Assembly (NCBI RefSeq): GCF_006788895.1
Contig: NZ_VFRA01000001.1
Span: 2,108,001-2,172,000, forward strand
Origin: Rhodoglobus vestalii
GTDB lineage: Bacteria > Actinomycetota > Actinomycetes > Actinomycetales > Microbacteriaceae
Direction of reading: 5' to 3'
DNA length: 64,000 nucleotides
The first letter of the stretch is position 1. Each line of letters opens with the position of its first letter. This document shows, one piece after another, positions 16,892 through 25,097 of the stretch. The notes under the pieces were generated by a model. That model did not search any database. It was given only the letters and a program-made list of their open reading frames with translations, and was not told where the DNA came from. The position numbers and the translations under genes were made by a program.

Positions 16892-18073
16892 CTACGCATC
16901 CTCTAACAAATGTTGGGCGGCAATGGTGCGAGTGTCGAGATCAGGGGAGAACCGTGGTGCATCCGCCGGGTCGTCGTCGAGACCGAAACCGTGGTCAATC
17001 GTCCAGCTGAGCCACACCTTGTCGCCTTCCTGAACATCCGACCCAAACGTCATATTCTGCGCGAAAACGATGAGGTTGCCGGCGCCAGGAACATCAACCA
17101 GGTACTGCGTGCTCACCCCGCTGAACGAGACGTCGATTACCTGGCCCGGGCCCAACACGTTGACTCCGGCATCCCGGGCGGGTTTTCTGCTGTGCAGGGT
17201 TATCTTTTCGGGGCGAACACCGATCGTGATCTCACCACTGGTGCGATGCGCGCGGTCGATGGGCACGGTGATCTTCTGGCCGGCAACGTCGACCGAGATC
17301 CCCGTGCTGGTCGTGTTCACGACCGGGCCCGTGAACAAGTTCGACTGGCCAAGAAAGTTCGCGACGAACGATGTTTTCGGCAATTCGTAGAGCTCTTGCG
17401 GGGCGCCCATCTGCTCGATGCGACCCTTGTTCATCACCGCGATCGTGTCAGCCATAGTCATGGCCTCCTCTTGATCGTGGGTCACGTGCAAGAAGGTGAG
17501 GCCGATATCCTCTTGGATAGTTTTGAGTTCAAGCTGCATCTGGCGGCGCAGTTTGAGATCGAGCGCACCAAGCGGCTCGTCAAGAAGGAGTAGTGCCGGG
17601 CGATTGACGATGGCACGAGCCAGCGCCACCCGCTGCTGCTGCCCACCCGAAAGCTGTTGCGGCCTGCGACCCCCCAGGTGGTCAAGCTCCACGAGGCGCA
17701 GAACCTCGTGAGCTTTCTCCAGCGGGTCGGCCATCTTGCGGCGGCGCAGCCCGAAAGCAACGTTCTCCAACACGGTCATGTGGGGAAACAGGGCATAGCT
17801 CTGAAATACAGTATTGACCGGACGTTGGAACGACTTCTGGTCGGTCACATCATTACCACCGAGCAGGATCCGCCCTGCCGTGGGAGCCTCGAGACCGGCC
17901 ACGAGCCGCAGAGTTGTTGTCTTGCCGCAACCAGACGGCCCCAGCAGGGCGAAGAACGACCCTGCGGGGATGGTGAGGTTGAGTTCCTCGATGGCGGTGA
18001 ATCCAGGGAAACGTTTATGAATCCCCACTAATTCAAGATCGGCTCCACTCTCGGCAAAAGTGCCTGTCGCCAT
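16892..18073 (-). CDS. potA: Polyamine ABC transporter ATPase PotA
   Basis: A 393-residue ATPase with Walker A GPSGCGKTTT, Q-loop FQSYALFPHM, signature [14 protein letters not shown], Walker B LLLLDEPLGALD and the switch histidine in LHVTHDQEEAM. The C-terminal third is the regulatory TOBE domain typical of PotA/FbpC (GVRPEKITL). Its ATG overlaps the potD stop (TAATG). It energises the PotBC permease at the inner membrane face. Confidence 0.92.
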   Translation of the reverse strand: MATGTFAESGADLELVGIHKRFPGFTAIEELNLTIPAGSFFALLGPSGCGKTTTLRLVAGLEAPTAGRILLGGNDVTDQKSFQRPVNTVFQSYALFPHMTVLENVAFGLRRRKMADPLEKAHEVLRLVELDHLGGRRPQQLSGGQQQRVALARAIVNRPALLLLDEPLGALDLKLRRQMQLELKTIQEDIGLTFLHVTHDQEEAMTMADTIAVMNKGRIEQMGAPQELYELPKTSFVANFLGQSNLFTGPVVNTTSTGISVDVAGQKITVPIDRAHRTSGEITIGVRPEKITLHSRKPARDAGVNVLGPGQVIDVSFSGVSTQYLVDVPGAGNLIVFAQNMTFGSDVQEGDKVWLSWTIDHGFGLDDDPADAPRFSPDLDTRTIAAQHLLEDA

Positions 18074-19284
18074 TAGGCGGCCCCGAGCAGGATGCTCTGG
18101 AACGCGGTGTTGTACTTCTGCTCCTCTGAGTTGTCGAGCCCGCGGAACACAAACGCTTTCGAGAGCGTGTCCTCATCAGGGAAGATGAGCTGATTGTTCG
18201 CGAGTTCAGGGTCGATGGCCGCTGCGGCCTCTTTGGCTCCGGCAACCGGCGTGATGTAGTTCACGTAAGCGGCTACCTCAGCAGCGACAGCGGGATCGTA
18301 GTAATAGTTGATCATTTCTTCGACGTTCGACTTCGCGGGGCTGCCGATCGGCACCATGAAGTTGTCGTTCCAGAGGGTTCCGCCCGCATCGGGAAGGACA
18401 AAGTCCCACTTGTCACCGTTCTCGGCATTTAGCTGAACGATGTCACCCGACCACACGATCGCCGCGAGGGTGTCCTCGTTGACGAGGTCCTCCTTGTAGG
18501 CGTTGCCCTTGATGTTGCGAATCTGGCCGTCAGTCACCTGCTTCGAGAATTCATCAATCGCGGCGTTGAACTCGTCATCGCCCCACTTTCCGGAGATATC
18601 GACACCCTGATCGAGCATGATCAGGCCCATCGTGTCGCGCATCTCAGAGAGCACACCGACGCGGCCCTTGAGTTCTGGTTTCCACAGATCCTGAACGGAT
18701 CGGAGTCCGTTGGGCAGTTGCTCCTTGTTCCAGGCGATGCCAGCGAACCCGCCCTGCCAAGGGAGGCTCATCTCGCGACCCGGGTCGAAGTCGACGTTCT
18801 GCAGCGAAGGCAGCAGGTTAGCCGCGTTGGGCATGTTGGCTCGATCGAACTTCTGGGTGTAGCCGAAGCGGATTAAGCGAGCAACCATCCAGTCGGTGAG
18901 GCAGACAACATCGGTTCCAATGTCCTGTCCGAGCGAGAGTTGGTCCTTCACCTTGGCGTAGTAGGTGTTGTTGTCGTCCACGGCTTCGGTGTACTCGACC
19001 GCGATGCCAGTCTGAGCCTCGAAAGCGTCAATCGTGGGGTAGCCGCCTGCGTCATCGACATCAACGTACAGCGCCCAGTTGTCCCAGCGAACAGTCTTGT
19101 TGGTTGCACTCGTATCGGGAGCGGCGGTGAGTTCGCCGGTGCCGGTAGAGCACGCGGCGAGCGCGAGACCGGTCGCGCCGGCAGCGGCACCCGCGAGGAG
19201 GGTGCGGCGACCCATTGTTGCGGTCTGCGCGCGGCGGATTAACTCGCGGATCATGGGGTCAGCGGGTAGCGGCTTTGACTTCAT
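18073..19284 (-). CDS. potD: Spermidine/putrescine-binding lipoprotein PotD
   Basis: A 403-residue extracytoplasmic binding protein. The N terminus has a twin-arginine-like MGRRTLLAG followed by a hydrophobic run and lipobox LAAC at about residues 42-45, so it is exported and lipid-anchored. The binding-protein fold is indicated by WDNWALYVDVDD, DVVCLTDWMVARLI and the closing region with DEDTLSKAFVFRGLDN. It heads potDABC. The first 23 residues before MGRR are long for a signal peptide, so translation may begin at the internal methionine. Confidence 0.9.
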   Translation of the reverse strand: MKSKPLPADPMIRELIRRAQTATMGRRTLLAGAAAGATGLALAACSTGTGELTAAPDTSATNKTVRWDNWALYVDVDDAGGYPTIDAFEAQTGIAVEYTEAVDDNNTYYAKVKDQLSLGQDIGTDVVCLTDWMVARLIRFGYTQKFDRANMPNAANLLPSLQNVDFDPGREMSLPWQGGFAGIAWNKEQLPNGLRSVQDLWKPELKGRVGVLSEMRDTMGLIMLDQGVDISGKWGDDEFNAAIDEFSKQVTDGQIRNIKGNAYKEDLVNEDTLAAIVWSGDIVQLNAENGDKWDFVLPDAGGTLWNDNFMVPIGSPAKSNVEEMINYYYDPAVAAEVAAYVNYITPVAGAKEAAAAIDPELANNQLIFPDEDTLSKAFVFRGLDNSEEQKYNTAFQSILLGAA

Positions 19285-19580
19285 CTGGGGCTCTCCTGGC
19301 TTTTTCGACGCTCACACGGTTAGCCCCGCAACGCTGCAGGGATGACTGATAATCGCACAAATGGGCCGCAAAATCACTAAAAAGTGCTGAAAACATTGCT
19401 ACTGCAACCTGTTTGTCACGAAATCCGCACAAAGCGGAAACAAACACGGATGCGGCGATGGTGCGCAGCGCAGGGATCGCAGTTCACTGGGGCAGTGGTG
19501 CCCCGATGATCGCACCCGCGGCACCCTGATACACCTCGGACCGGAGTGCAGTCTCAGAGCGCACACAGGGAGGATTTTGC
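19285..19580. other. Intergenic region upstream of potD
   Basis: No gene is visible. It must contain the potD promoter on the minus strand. A perfect GGGGCA-GTGG-TGCCCC hairpin lies at 19489-19504, an operator or hairpin of unknown role. Confidence 0.5.
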
Positions 19581-19586
19581 TAAACT
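19581..19586 (+). promoter_or_regulatory. Putative -10 box TAAACT before the RNA candidate
   Basis: TAAACT in TTTTGCTAAACTTTTCG, placed so that transcription would begin at the 14-bp inverted repeat. The same hexamer serves as a likely -10 box before cysS and carD in this window. Confidence 0.35.
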
Positions 19587-19590
19587 TTTC

Positions 19591-19678
19591 GATGCCGGGC
19601 CACAGTAACCCCGGGCTCCAATATTAGCCGCTTCGAGCGGCCTCGCGCCGAGAGGCGTTTCTGTGGCCCGGCATTTTT
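19591..19678 (+). ncRNA. Candidate structured small RNA with terminator-like end
   Basis: ATGCCGGGCCACAG (19592-19605) pairs perfectly with CTGTGGCCCGGCAT (19661-19674), which is followed by TTTT. Inside the 55-base loop are two further helices, GCCGCT-TCG-AGCGGC and CGCC-GAGA-GGCG (a GNRA tetraloop). A -10-like TAAACT lies just upstream. The picture is a multibranched RNA of about 85 nt ending in a T tract. I do not recognise it as tmRNA, SRP RNA, 6S or 6C RNA. It could instead be a mobile palindromic repeat. Confidence 0.4.
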
Positions 19679-19740
19679 GCGCCCAAAACCGGTGCGCCCA
19701 AAAACCGGTGCGCCCAAAAACCGGTGCGCCCAAAAACCGG
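19678..19740 (+). repeat. Tandem repeat, 4 units of 15-16 bp
   Basis: Four head-to-tail copies of TGCGCCCAAAAACCGG; the first lacks one A. It begins in the T tract of the structured element. The period is not a multiple of three overall, and reading frames through it have no other support, so it is probably non-coding. Confidence 0.85.
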
Positions 19741-19789
19741 CCCCGCATCCACTGCCTGAAAATTCGCTACTGAACCATAAAAACCGCGA

Positions 19790-20047
19790 TGAAGGAGCAG
19801 AGGAACCTGTCGTGCTGGTAGTTATGTCTCGTGAAGCTGATGTCAGCGCGTTCCCCGGGTCTTTGGACTCGTCAAGAGTCTCCTGCGTGACCATTCGCAG
19901 TCTGAAGAAGTGACTCATGTATAGTCAGGGCAACTTAGCGCCTCTGCGTTGATCTTTGATGGTCTCGAAGAGCTCCCCGCAGACCGGGTGTATGAGCTGT
20001 GGTACATCGAGGGTTCCGGAGCGCGCCCGGCCGACCGCCTAAACTAG
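19790..20047 (+). pseudogene. Decayed sigK-rskA pair (ECF sigma factor and anti-sigma remnant)
   Basis: Translation in the frame of 19850 gives RVFGLVKSLLRDHSQSEEVT, the region-2 start of SigK-type ECF sigma factors, followed at once by an in-frame TAG (19922-19924). The same frame then gives ALIFDGLEELPADRVYELWY and the end of an RskA-type anti-sigma factor, stopping at 20045-20047. Upstream, a second frame gives VMSREADVSAF, resembling the start of the sigma factor. So the middle of sigK and most of rskA are deleted and the start is frameshifted. No functional product is expected. Confidence 0.7.
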
Positions 20048-20069
20048 GAGCACGCCTCCATCGCGGAGG
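20040..20069 (+). promoter_or_regulatory. Putative promoter and leader hairpin of the copper operon
   Basis: TAAACT (20040-20045) is a likely -10 box; a CCTCC-ATCGC-GGAGG hairpin (20055-20069) lies in the predicted leader. The -10 box overlaps the last codons of the rskA remnant, so the operon's promoter is embedded in the old anti-sigma gene. Confidence 0.35.
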
Positions 20070-20092
20070 ATCGCACACATCAGGGAGCGATC

Positions 20093-20695
20093 ATGATCAG
20101 CAGGGGAACCCAAGTTCTCCGTAGCTTGTTCATCGCTGCCCTCTCGGTGCTCGTGGCAGCTCTCGCGCATGTCTTCGGTGGCGGCAACGCGCCCAGCTGG
20201 GTGGCCTTAGCGCTCGCTCTCGCGTTCGCCACGCTCGTCAGCATCCCCCTCGTTGGCAAACGGATGTCGCTACCGCGAGTAACAATCGCCGTCACCATCG
20301 CCCAAACCTTCTTCCACACCGTGTTCGCTGTTATTGGCAATGCCGGCAACGTCGTCGCCTCCGGCACCGGACACCACGACGTGGCGTTCACTGTTGCAAC
20401 CGGCGCCATCAACCACGGCGCACACGGCGCGGTGCCCATGACTGTTGGGCATGCGATCGCCGGCATCGTCACTATCGTTGCGTTATGCCAGGGCATTGCG
20501 GCACTCACTGCAATTGTGGCGAGTGCACGCCGCCAGATTCGGCGCGTGCTGGTCTCACGGTTTGCGCCTGTCAGCATCCGCCGCGCCCCCGCCACCCTGG
20601 TCTTTCACTGGGGCGCGATTGCCGAAACTCTTCAGTCACTGCGTTCTGTTGTCAGCAGACGAGGGCCACCGATCGCGGCAGCGGTCTTCTCCTAA
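20093..20695 (+). CDS. Multi-pass membrane protein, first gene of copper operon
   Basis: A 200-residue protein with about four membrane segments and a histidine-rich loop (GTGHHDVAFTVATGAINHGAHG), a possible metal-binding surface. GGGAG before ATG 20093 is a good ribosome site. It precedes CopC- and PCuAC-type genes in the same direction, so a part in copper handling is likely, but I recognise no family. The C-terminal ~40 residues are basic and cytosolic. Confidence 0.65.
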   Translation: MISRGTQVLRSLFIAALSVLVAALAHVFGGGNAPSWVALALALAFATLVSIPLVGKRMSLPRVTIAVTIAQTFFHTVFAVIGNAGNVVASGTGHHDVAFTVATGAINHGAHGAVPMTVGHAIAGIVTIVALCQGIAALTAIVASARRQIRRVLVSRFAPVSIRRAPATLVFHWGAIAETLQSLRSVVSRRGPPIAAAVFS

Positions 20696-20808
20696 CCCTC
20701 TCTGCAGTTCGGTGACAGAAAGTCATCGGCTGTGCGGTCGTGCGTGTGCGCCGTCATTGGCGGTCGCGTCAGGCACCCCGCGATGACCACAGAAAGCTGA
20801 TATCTCAG

Positions 20809-21387
20809 ATGACGATTTTTCGTACCTTCGCGCGATTGGTGGGGGCGGTTTTGCTTACCGCTGTGCTCCTTATGGGGGCGCCGTTGGCGGTATCCGCTCA
20901 TGATCAGATCATTGGGCAGTTTCCGAACGAGGACGAGACCGTCGAGGTTGGCCCCGACGCGATCACGCTTGAATTCACTGGCGACCTGATGGACATCACC
21001 CAACTAGCGATGGTGGTGGATGCCGATGGCACCGACTGGGTGAACGGCCCACTGCAGGTGGACCGCCGCACCGCGACGCAGCCGTTGCTACCTGAACTGC
21101 CCGCGGGCAGCTATCAGGTGCGGTGGCGGGTGGTCTCCAGTGACGGGCATCCGATTTCTGGTGTCTTCGAGTTTGCGGTTGGTCGCGAAACGCCAGGGGC
21201 AACCTTTGGCCTCGAGGAGTCAGCAGCACAACAGGCAGATGCCGCCACATCATCCACAGCAGACGGATCAGGCACAACTGTGCTCAGCCCTCTGCTGGTC
21301 ACCACCCTTATTGGTGCCGCCGTTGGCATCGCCCTTTTTGCCGGAGTCATCGCCTCGCGATGGTTCTTCATTCAACGAAAGAAGTAA
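20809..21387 (+). CDS. CopC-domain copper protein, membrane-anchored
   Basis: A 192-residue protein: signal peptide (residues 1-27, ending AVSAHD so that the mature N terminus begins with His, as in CopC), a CopC beta-barrel (NEDETVEVGPDAITLEFTGD, SYQVRWRVVSSDGHPISG), a low-complexity linker, and a C-terminal membrane segment. CopC domains bind copper at the cell surface. ATG 20809 is used; a longer frame from 20740 lacks a signal peptide. Confidence 0.85.
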   Translation: MTIFRTFARLVGAVLLTAVLLMGAPLAVSAHDQIIGQFPNEDETVEVGPDAITLEFTGDLMDITQLAMVVDADGTDWVNGPLQVDRRTATQPLLPELPAGSYQVRWRVVSSDGHPISGVFEFAVGRETPGATFGLEESAAQQADAATSSTADGSGTTVLSPLLVTTLIGAAVGIALFAGVIASRWFFIQRKK

Positions 21388-21394
21388 GTCACAA

Positions 21395-21937
21395 ATGAAT
21401 AACACGCTGAACAAATTCCGCATCGTTGCCGTGCTTGCGGCGGGTGCACTTGCGCTCACCGGATGCTCGACCGCCGCATCGAGTGACAGAGCTGACACCT
21501 CCGCTGGCGAGCCTGCGGCAACCACGATCACCGCGAGCGATATGTGGGTGAAAGCGGTCGACGGCGGAATGACCGCGGCATTCGGAATGCTCGAAAACCC
21601 TACCGATCAGGACATCACCGTGCTTTCGGCATCAACGTCGGTGTCCGACATGAGTGAGCTGCACGAAACCCTCGAGAACGATGCCGGCGACATGGTGATG
21701 CGTGAAATCGATGGCGGTTTCGTGATTCCGGCAGGGGGAACGCTGATGCTGGAGCCGGGTGCTAACCACATCATGCTCATGGGAGTCTCTGCCCCGATCC
21801 TCGCGGGCGATAACGTCACCATTACCCTCACCCTCGACAACGACAGCACCGTTGAGTTCTCCGCCCCAGCCAAGGACTACTCGGGCGCAAACGAAAACTA
21901 TGAGGGCGGCGACATGGACATGGGGATGGTGGAATAA
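21395..21937 (+). CDS. PCuAC-type copper chaperone lipoprotein
   Basis: A 180-residue lipoprotein: hydrophobic signal and lipobox LTGC, then a PCuAC domain (DUF461) with the H(M)X10MX21HXM copper-binding pattern, seen as SELHETLENDAGDMVMREID and LEPGANHIMLMG. Family members carry Cu(I) to cytochrome oxidase or other cuproenzymes outside the membrane. It begins eight bases after copC and its stop is followed directly by the peroxidase start. The C-terminal tail is rich in Met/Asp/Glu (GGDMDMGMVE). Confidence 0.9.
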   Translation: MNNTLNKFRIVAVLAAGALALTGCSTAASSDRADTSAGEPAATTITASDMWVKAVDGGMTAAFGMLENPTDQDITVLSASTSVSDMSELHETLENDAGDMVMREIDGGFVIPAGGTLMLEPGANHIMLMGVSAPILAGDNVTITLTLDNDSTVEFSAPAKDYSGANENYEGGDMDMGMVE

Positions 21938-23206
21938 GTGTCTGAACCACACGAGCCAGATAAATCCGGCGGGCTCACGCGGCGTCACCTCCTCTGGGGA
22001 GGTGCCGCCGCGGCGGGCGTCGGCGCTGCCGGAGCGGCGGGTATTGCGTCAATCACCGGTGCACCGCCAGCCGTAGCACCACCAGGTACCCCTGATGCTG
22101 GAGCAATTGACGCCGCCTTCACCCCGCAACCGGCCTTCGATGACGCTGTGCCGTTCTACGGCGAACATCAGGCGGGCATTGCGACTCCTGCGCAGGCACA
22201 TGGGCTGTTTATTTCGCTCGACCTACGGCCGGAGGTTGACGTCGGCGCACTTCGTCGGCTTATGCGCGTGCTTACGGATGATGCGGCACGACTTACTGCC
22301 GGTCACCCCGCGTTAGCTGACTCTGAGCCGGAGCTTGCGATCATCCCGGCGCAGCTCACGGTGACGTTCGGGTTCGGGTCGCGAATTGTGGAGCGAGCGG
22401 GGAAAGACATGCCCGGTTGGCTGCGTCCCCTCCCAGCATTTGGTATCGACAAGCTCGACTCTGCCTACTGTGGCGGTGACCTTCTCCTTCAGATCGGGGC
22501 GAACGATCCGCTGACTGTCGCGCATGCCGCCCGTATGCTGCTGAAAGATGCGCGGAGTTTCACCGTGCCGCGCTGGACGCAGAGTGGGTTTCGTCGTGCG
22601 GCGGGTGCCGAGAATCCTGCAACCACTATGCGAAACCTCTTTGGCCAGTTTGATGGTTCTTCCAACCCGAAGCCAGGGACGGCGGAGTTTGATCAGACGG
22701 TGTGGAGCACCGACGTTCCTGCCTGGTTATTGGGGGGCACGAGCTTTGTGTTGCGTCGGATTGCGATGGATCTTGACGGCTGGGACAAGATTGACCGGCT
22801 GGGGCGCGAAGAGACAATCGGTCGAACCCTCGATACCGGTGCGCCTCTGACGGGAACCGTGGAAACCGATGTTCCCGATTTGGAGGCAAAAGATCGTCTG
22901 GGTTTCGCGGTTATCCCCGCGTTCGCTCATGTGCGACGTTCTCGGGAAGGGGCCAGTGGAACAAAAATGTATCGCCGCGGCTACAACTACGATGACGCTG
23001 TCCTCAGTGGTGACCCGAGCGTCTCCAACTCAGGTCTGCTGTTTGCAACATTTCAAGCCGATGTCGATCTACAGTTTGTTCCAGTGCAGAGAGCCCTTGA
23101 TTCGCTTGATCTTGTGAACACATGGACTACTCCGGTTGGTTCAGCCGTGTTCGCGGTTCCGCCGGGATGCGAGAAAGGTAGCTACATAGGCGACACCCTG
23201 TTCTAG
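21938..23206 (+). CDS. Tat-exported DyP-type peroxidase
   Basis: A 422-residue dye-decolorising heme peroxidase. The N terminus has a twin-arginine signal (TRRHLLWGGAAAAGV), so the folded protein is exported. The catalytic GXXDG motif is present as FGQFDGSSNP, and the heme-ligand/active-site region as FAHVRRSREG and the closing LVNTWTTPVGSAVFAVPPG. GTG 21938 immediately follows the PCuAC stop. The operon setting (CopC, PCuAC) resembles EfeB/YcnJ-type iron or copper handling at the membrane. Confidence 0.92.
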   Translation: MSEPHEPDKSGGLTRRHLLWGGAAAAGVGAAGAAGIASITGAPPAVAPPGTPDAGAIDAAFTPQPAFDDAVPFYGEHQAGIATPAQAHGLFISLDLRPEVDVGALRRLMRVLTDDAARLTAGHPALADSEPELAIIPAQLTVTFGFGSRIVERAGKDMPGWLRPLPAFGIDKLDSAYCGGDLLLQIGANDPLTVAHAARMLLKDARSFTVPRWTQSGFRRAAGAENPATTMRNLFGQFDGSSNPKPGTAEFDQTVWSTDVPAWLLGGTSFVLRRIAMDLDGWDKIDRLGREETIGRTLDTGAPLTGTVETDVPDLEAKDRLGFAVIPAFAHVRRSREGASGTKMYRRGYNYDDAVLSGDPSVSNSGLLFATFQADVDLQFVPVQRALDSLDLVNTWTTPVGSAVFAVPPGCEKGSYIGDTLF

Positions 23207-23215
23207 TTTCACTAC

Positions 23216-23995
23216 CTACCCGAACTTGCCCGAGACGTAGTCTTCGGTTGCTTGGATGCTCGGGTTCGAGAAGATTGTGGTGGTGTCGTCGTACTCAATG
23301 AGCTTGCCCGGGGCTCCTGTGCCCGCAATGTTAAAGAAACCAGTGCGGTCGGAGACGCGTGATGCCTGTTGCATGTTGTGGGTCACGATCACGATCGTGT
23401 AGTCCTGCTTGAGTTCCTCAATGAGGTCTTCAATGGCCAGGGTGGAGATGGGGTCGAGGGCGGAGCATGGCTCATCCATGAGCACAACGTCAGGCTTCAC
23501 AGCGATAGCGCGCGCGATGCAGAGCCGTTGCTGCTGTCCACCAGAAAGTGACGATCCGGGCTTGTCGAGCCGCTCCTTGACTTCTTGCCAGAGATTTGCG
23601 CCCATGAGTGAGGCTTCGGCGAGGTCATCGGCGTCACTCTTGCTGATCCGGGTGTTGTTGAGCTTCACACCGGCAAGCACGTTGTCGCGAATTGACATTG
23701 TGGGGAACGGGTTGGGTCGCTGGAACACCATGCCCACCTGGCGACGCACACTCACCGGGTCAACTCCGGGTGCATAGAGGTTGTTGCCGTCGATCAGCAC
23801 TTCTCCTTCAACGTAGGCGCCGGGAATAACCTCGTGCATACGATTTAGTGTGCGCAGGAAGGTGGACTTGCCGCAACCGGAGGGGCCGATCAAGGCGGTA
23901 ACCGTGCGGGGCTCCATCGTGAGCGAGACGCCTTCTACAGCGCGAAATTTACCGTAGTAGACGTTGAGATCATTGACTTCGATGCGCTTTGACAC
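23216..23995 (-). CDS. pstB: Phosphate ABC transporter ATPase PstB
   Basis: A 259-residue ATPase with Walker [11 protein letters not shown]-loop [11 protein letters not shown] (the PstB-specific NPFP), signature [14 protein letters not shown] and Walker [14 protein letters not shown]. It powers high-affinity phosphate import. Last gene of pstSCAB; the gap to pstA is 19 bases. It ends nine bases from the convergent DyP gene with no visible terminator. Confidence 0.96.
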   Translation of the reverse strand: MSKRIEVNDLNVYYGKFRAVEGVSLTMEPRTVTALIGPSGCGKSTFLRTLNRMHEVIPGAYVEGEVLIDGNNLYAPGVDPVSVRRQVGMVFQRPNPFPTMSIRDNVLAGVKLNNTRISKSDADDLAEASLMGANLWQEVKERLDKPGSSLSGGQQQRLCIARAIAVKPDVVLMDEPCSALDPISTLAIEDLIEELKQDYTIVIVTHNMQQASRVSDRTGFFNIAGTGAPGKLIEYDDTTTIFSNPSIQATEDYVSGKFG

Positions 23996-24014
23996 GAATT
24001 AGGGTTTCCTTCGG

Positions 24015-25097
24015 TTATCGACCGGTCTTGGGGGCGAAGATTTTGGCGATGATGCGTGCCAGTAGGTTAAGGGCCATCACGATCAGGATGAGGGTGAGCG
24101 CTCCGGCCCACGCCCGATCAAGGTAGGCCTGGGCGTCAGTGCCCTGCGAAATGTATGAGCTGTAGACGAACACCGGCAGGCTCTGCATGCGGTCGCTAAA
24201 GAGCGAGTAGTTGAAGTTGTTGGTGAAACCTGCAGCCACCAGCAGCGGTGCCGTCTCACCAATCACACGGGCGATCGAGAGCATCACCCCTGTCGTGATT
24301 CCGGCGATGGATGTCGGCAGCACAACTTTCAGAATCGTTAGCCATTTGGGCACACCGAGTGCAAACGCGGCCTCACGCAGTTCGTTGGGAACAAGTCGCA
24401 GCATTTCTTCGCTCGAACGCACAACCACGGGGATCATGAGCACGGAAAGGGCGATGGCTCCGGCGATTCCGACGCGTACGCCGGGGCCGAAGAACAGCAC
24501 GATGAGGGAGTAGGCGAAGAGACCGGCGACAATCGAGGGGATTCCGGTCATCACATCCACGAAGAAGGTGATGGCTTGGGCGAGGCGACCACGGCCGTAC
24601 TCAACAAGGTAGATCGAAGCCATCAGGCCGATCGGCACGGAGATGAGGCTTGCGGCAAAGGTCATCTGCAGGGTGCCGATAATGGCGTGGGCTGCGCCTC
24701 CACCGCTTCCGACGACGTTGCGTAGTGACAGCGTAAAGAAATCGAGATCGAAGCGGGCTGCGCCGTTAGTGACAACGGTGAAAATCAGTGAGATGAGCGG
24801 CAGTAGCGCGATGACGAAAGCGAGGGTCACGAGTGTGGTCACAAGCCGGTCCGTGGCGCGACGGTGGCCTTCAACGAGTCGGGACACGGTAGTGAGCACT
24901 ATCGCATAGAGCACGACTCCGAAGAGTACGGAGGCAACAATATTGAATTCACCAGCAGCCTGACCGGCCTGGATGAACAGGAAGATGATGGCAACGGTGG
25001 TGAGGCTGCTGAGCAGCATCACCAGGGGTGCCCAGCGGGGCAGCTGACCTGCTGAGTAGGCGTTCTCGATGGGGCGCGCTGGCGTCGTGGTGGTCAT
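24015..25097 (-). CDS. pstA: Phosphate ABC transporter permease PstA
   Basis: A 360-residue permease; the PstA-type EAA region is seen at LREAAFALGVPKWLTILKVV, with about seven or eight membrane segments. The N-terminal extension with two extra hydrophobic segments is common in actinobacterial PstA. It overlaps pstC by one base. Confidence 0.95.
   Translation of the reverse strand: MTTTTPARPIENAYSAGQLPRWAPLVMLLSSLTTVAIIFLFIQAGQAAGEFNIVASVLFGVVLYAIVLTTVSRLVEGHRRATDRLVTTLVTLAFVIALLPLISLIFTVVTNGAARFDLDFFTLSLRNVVGSGGGAAHAIIGTLQMTFAASLISVPIGLMASIYLVEYGRGRLAQAITFFVDVMTGIPSIVAGLFAYSLIVLFFGPGVRVGIAGAIALSVLMIPVVVRSSEEMLRLVPNELREAAFALGVPKWLTILKVVLPTSIAGITTGVMLSIARVIGETAPLLVAAGFTNNFNYSLFSDRMQSLPVFVYSSYISQGTDAQAYLDRAWAGALTLILIVMALNLLARIIAKIFAPKTGR

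Noticed and set aside
19489..19504. GGGGCA-GTGG-TGCCCC hairpin as potD terminator or operator
   Set aside because: Position and strand give no clear role; a 6-bp stem with a 4-base loop can arise by chance in this GC-rich DNA.
19580..19918. A 112-codon minus-strand reading frame with a repeated FWAHRFLGAPVFGRTGF pattern
   Set aside because: It is only the translation of the 16-bp tandem repeat and the RNA candidate; it has no ribosome site and covers the sigK remnant on the opposite strand.
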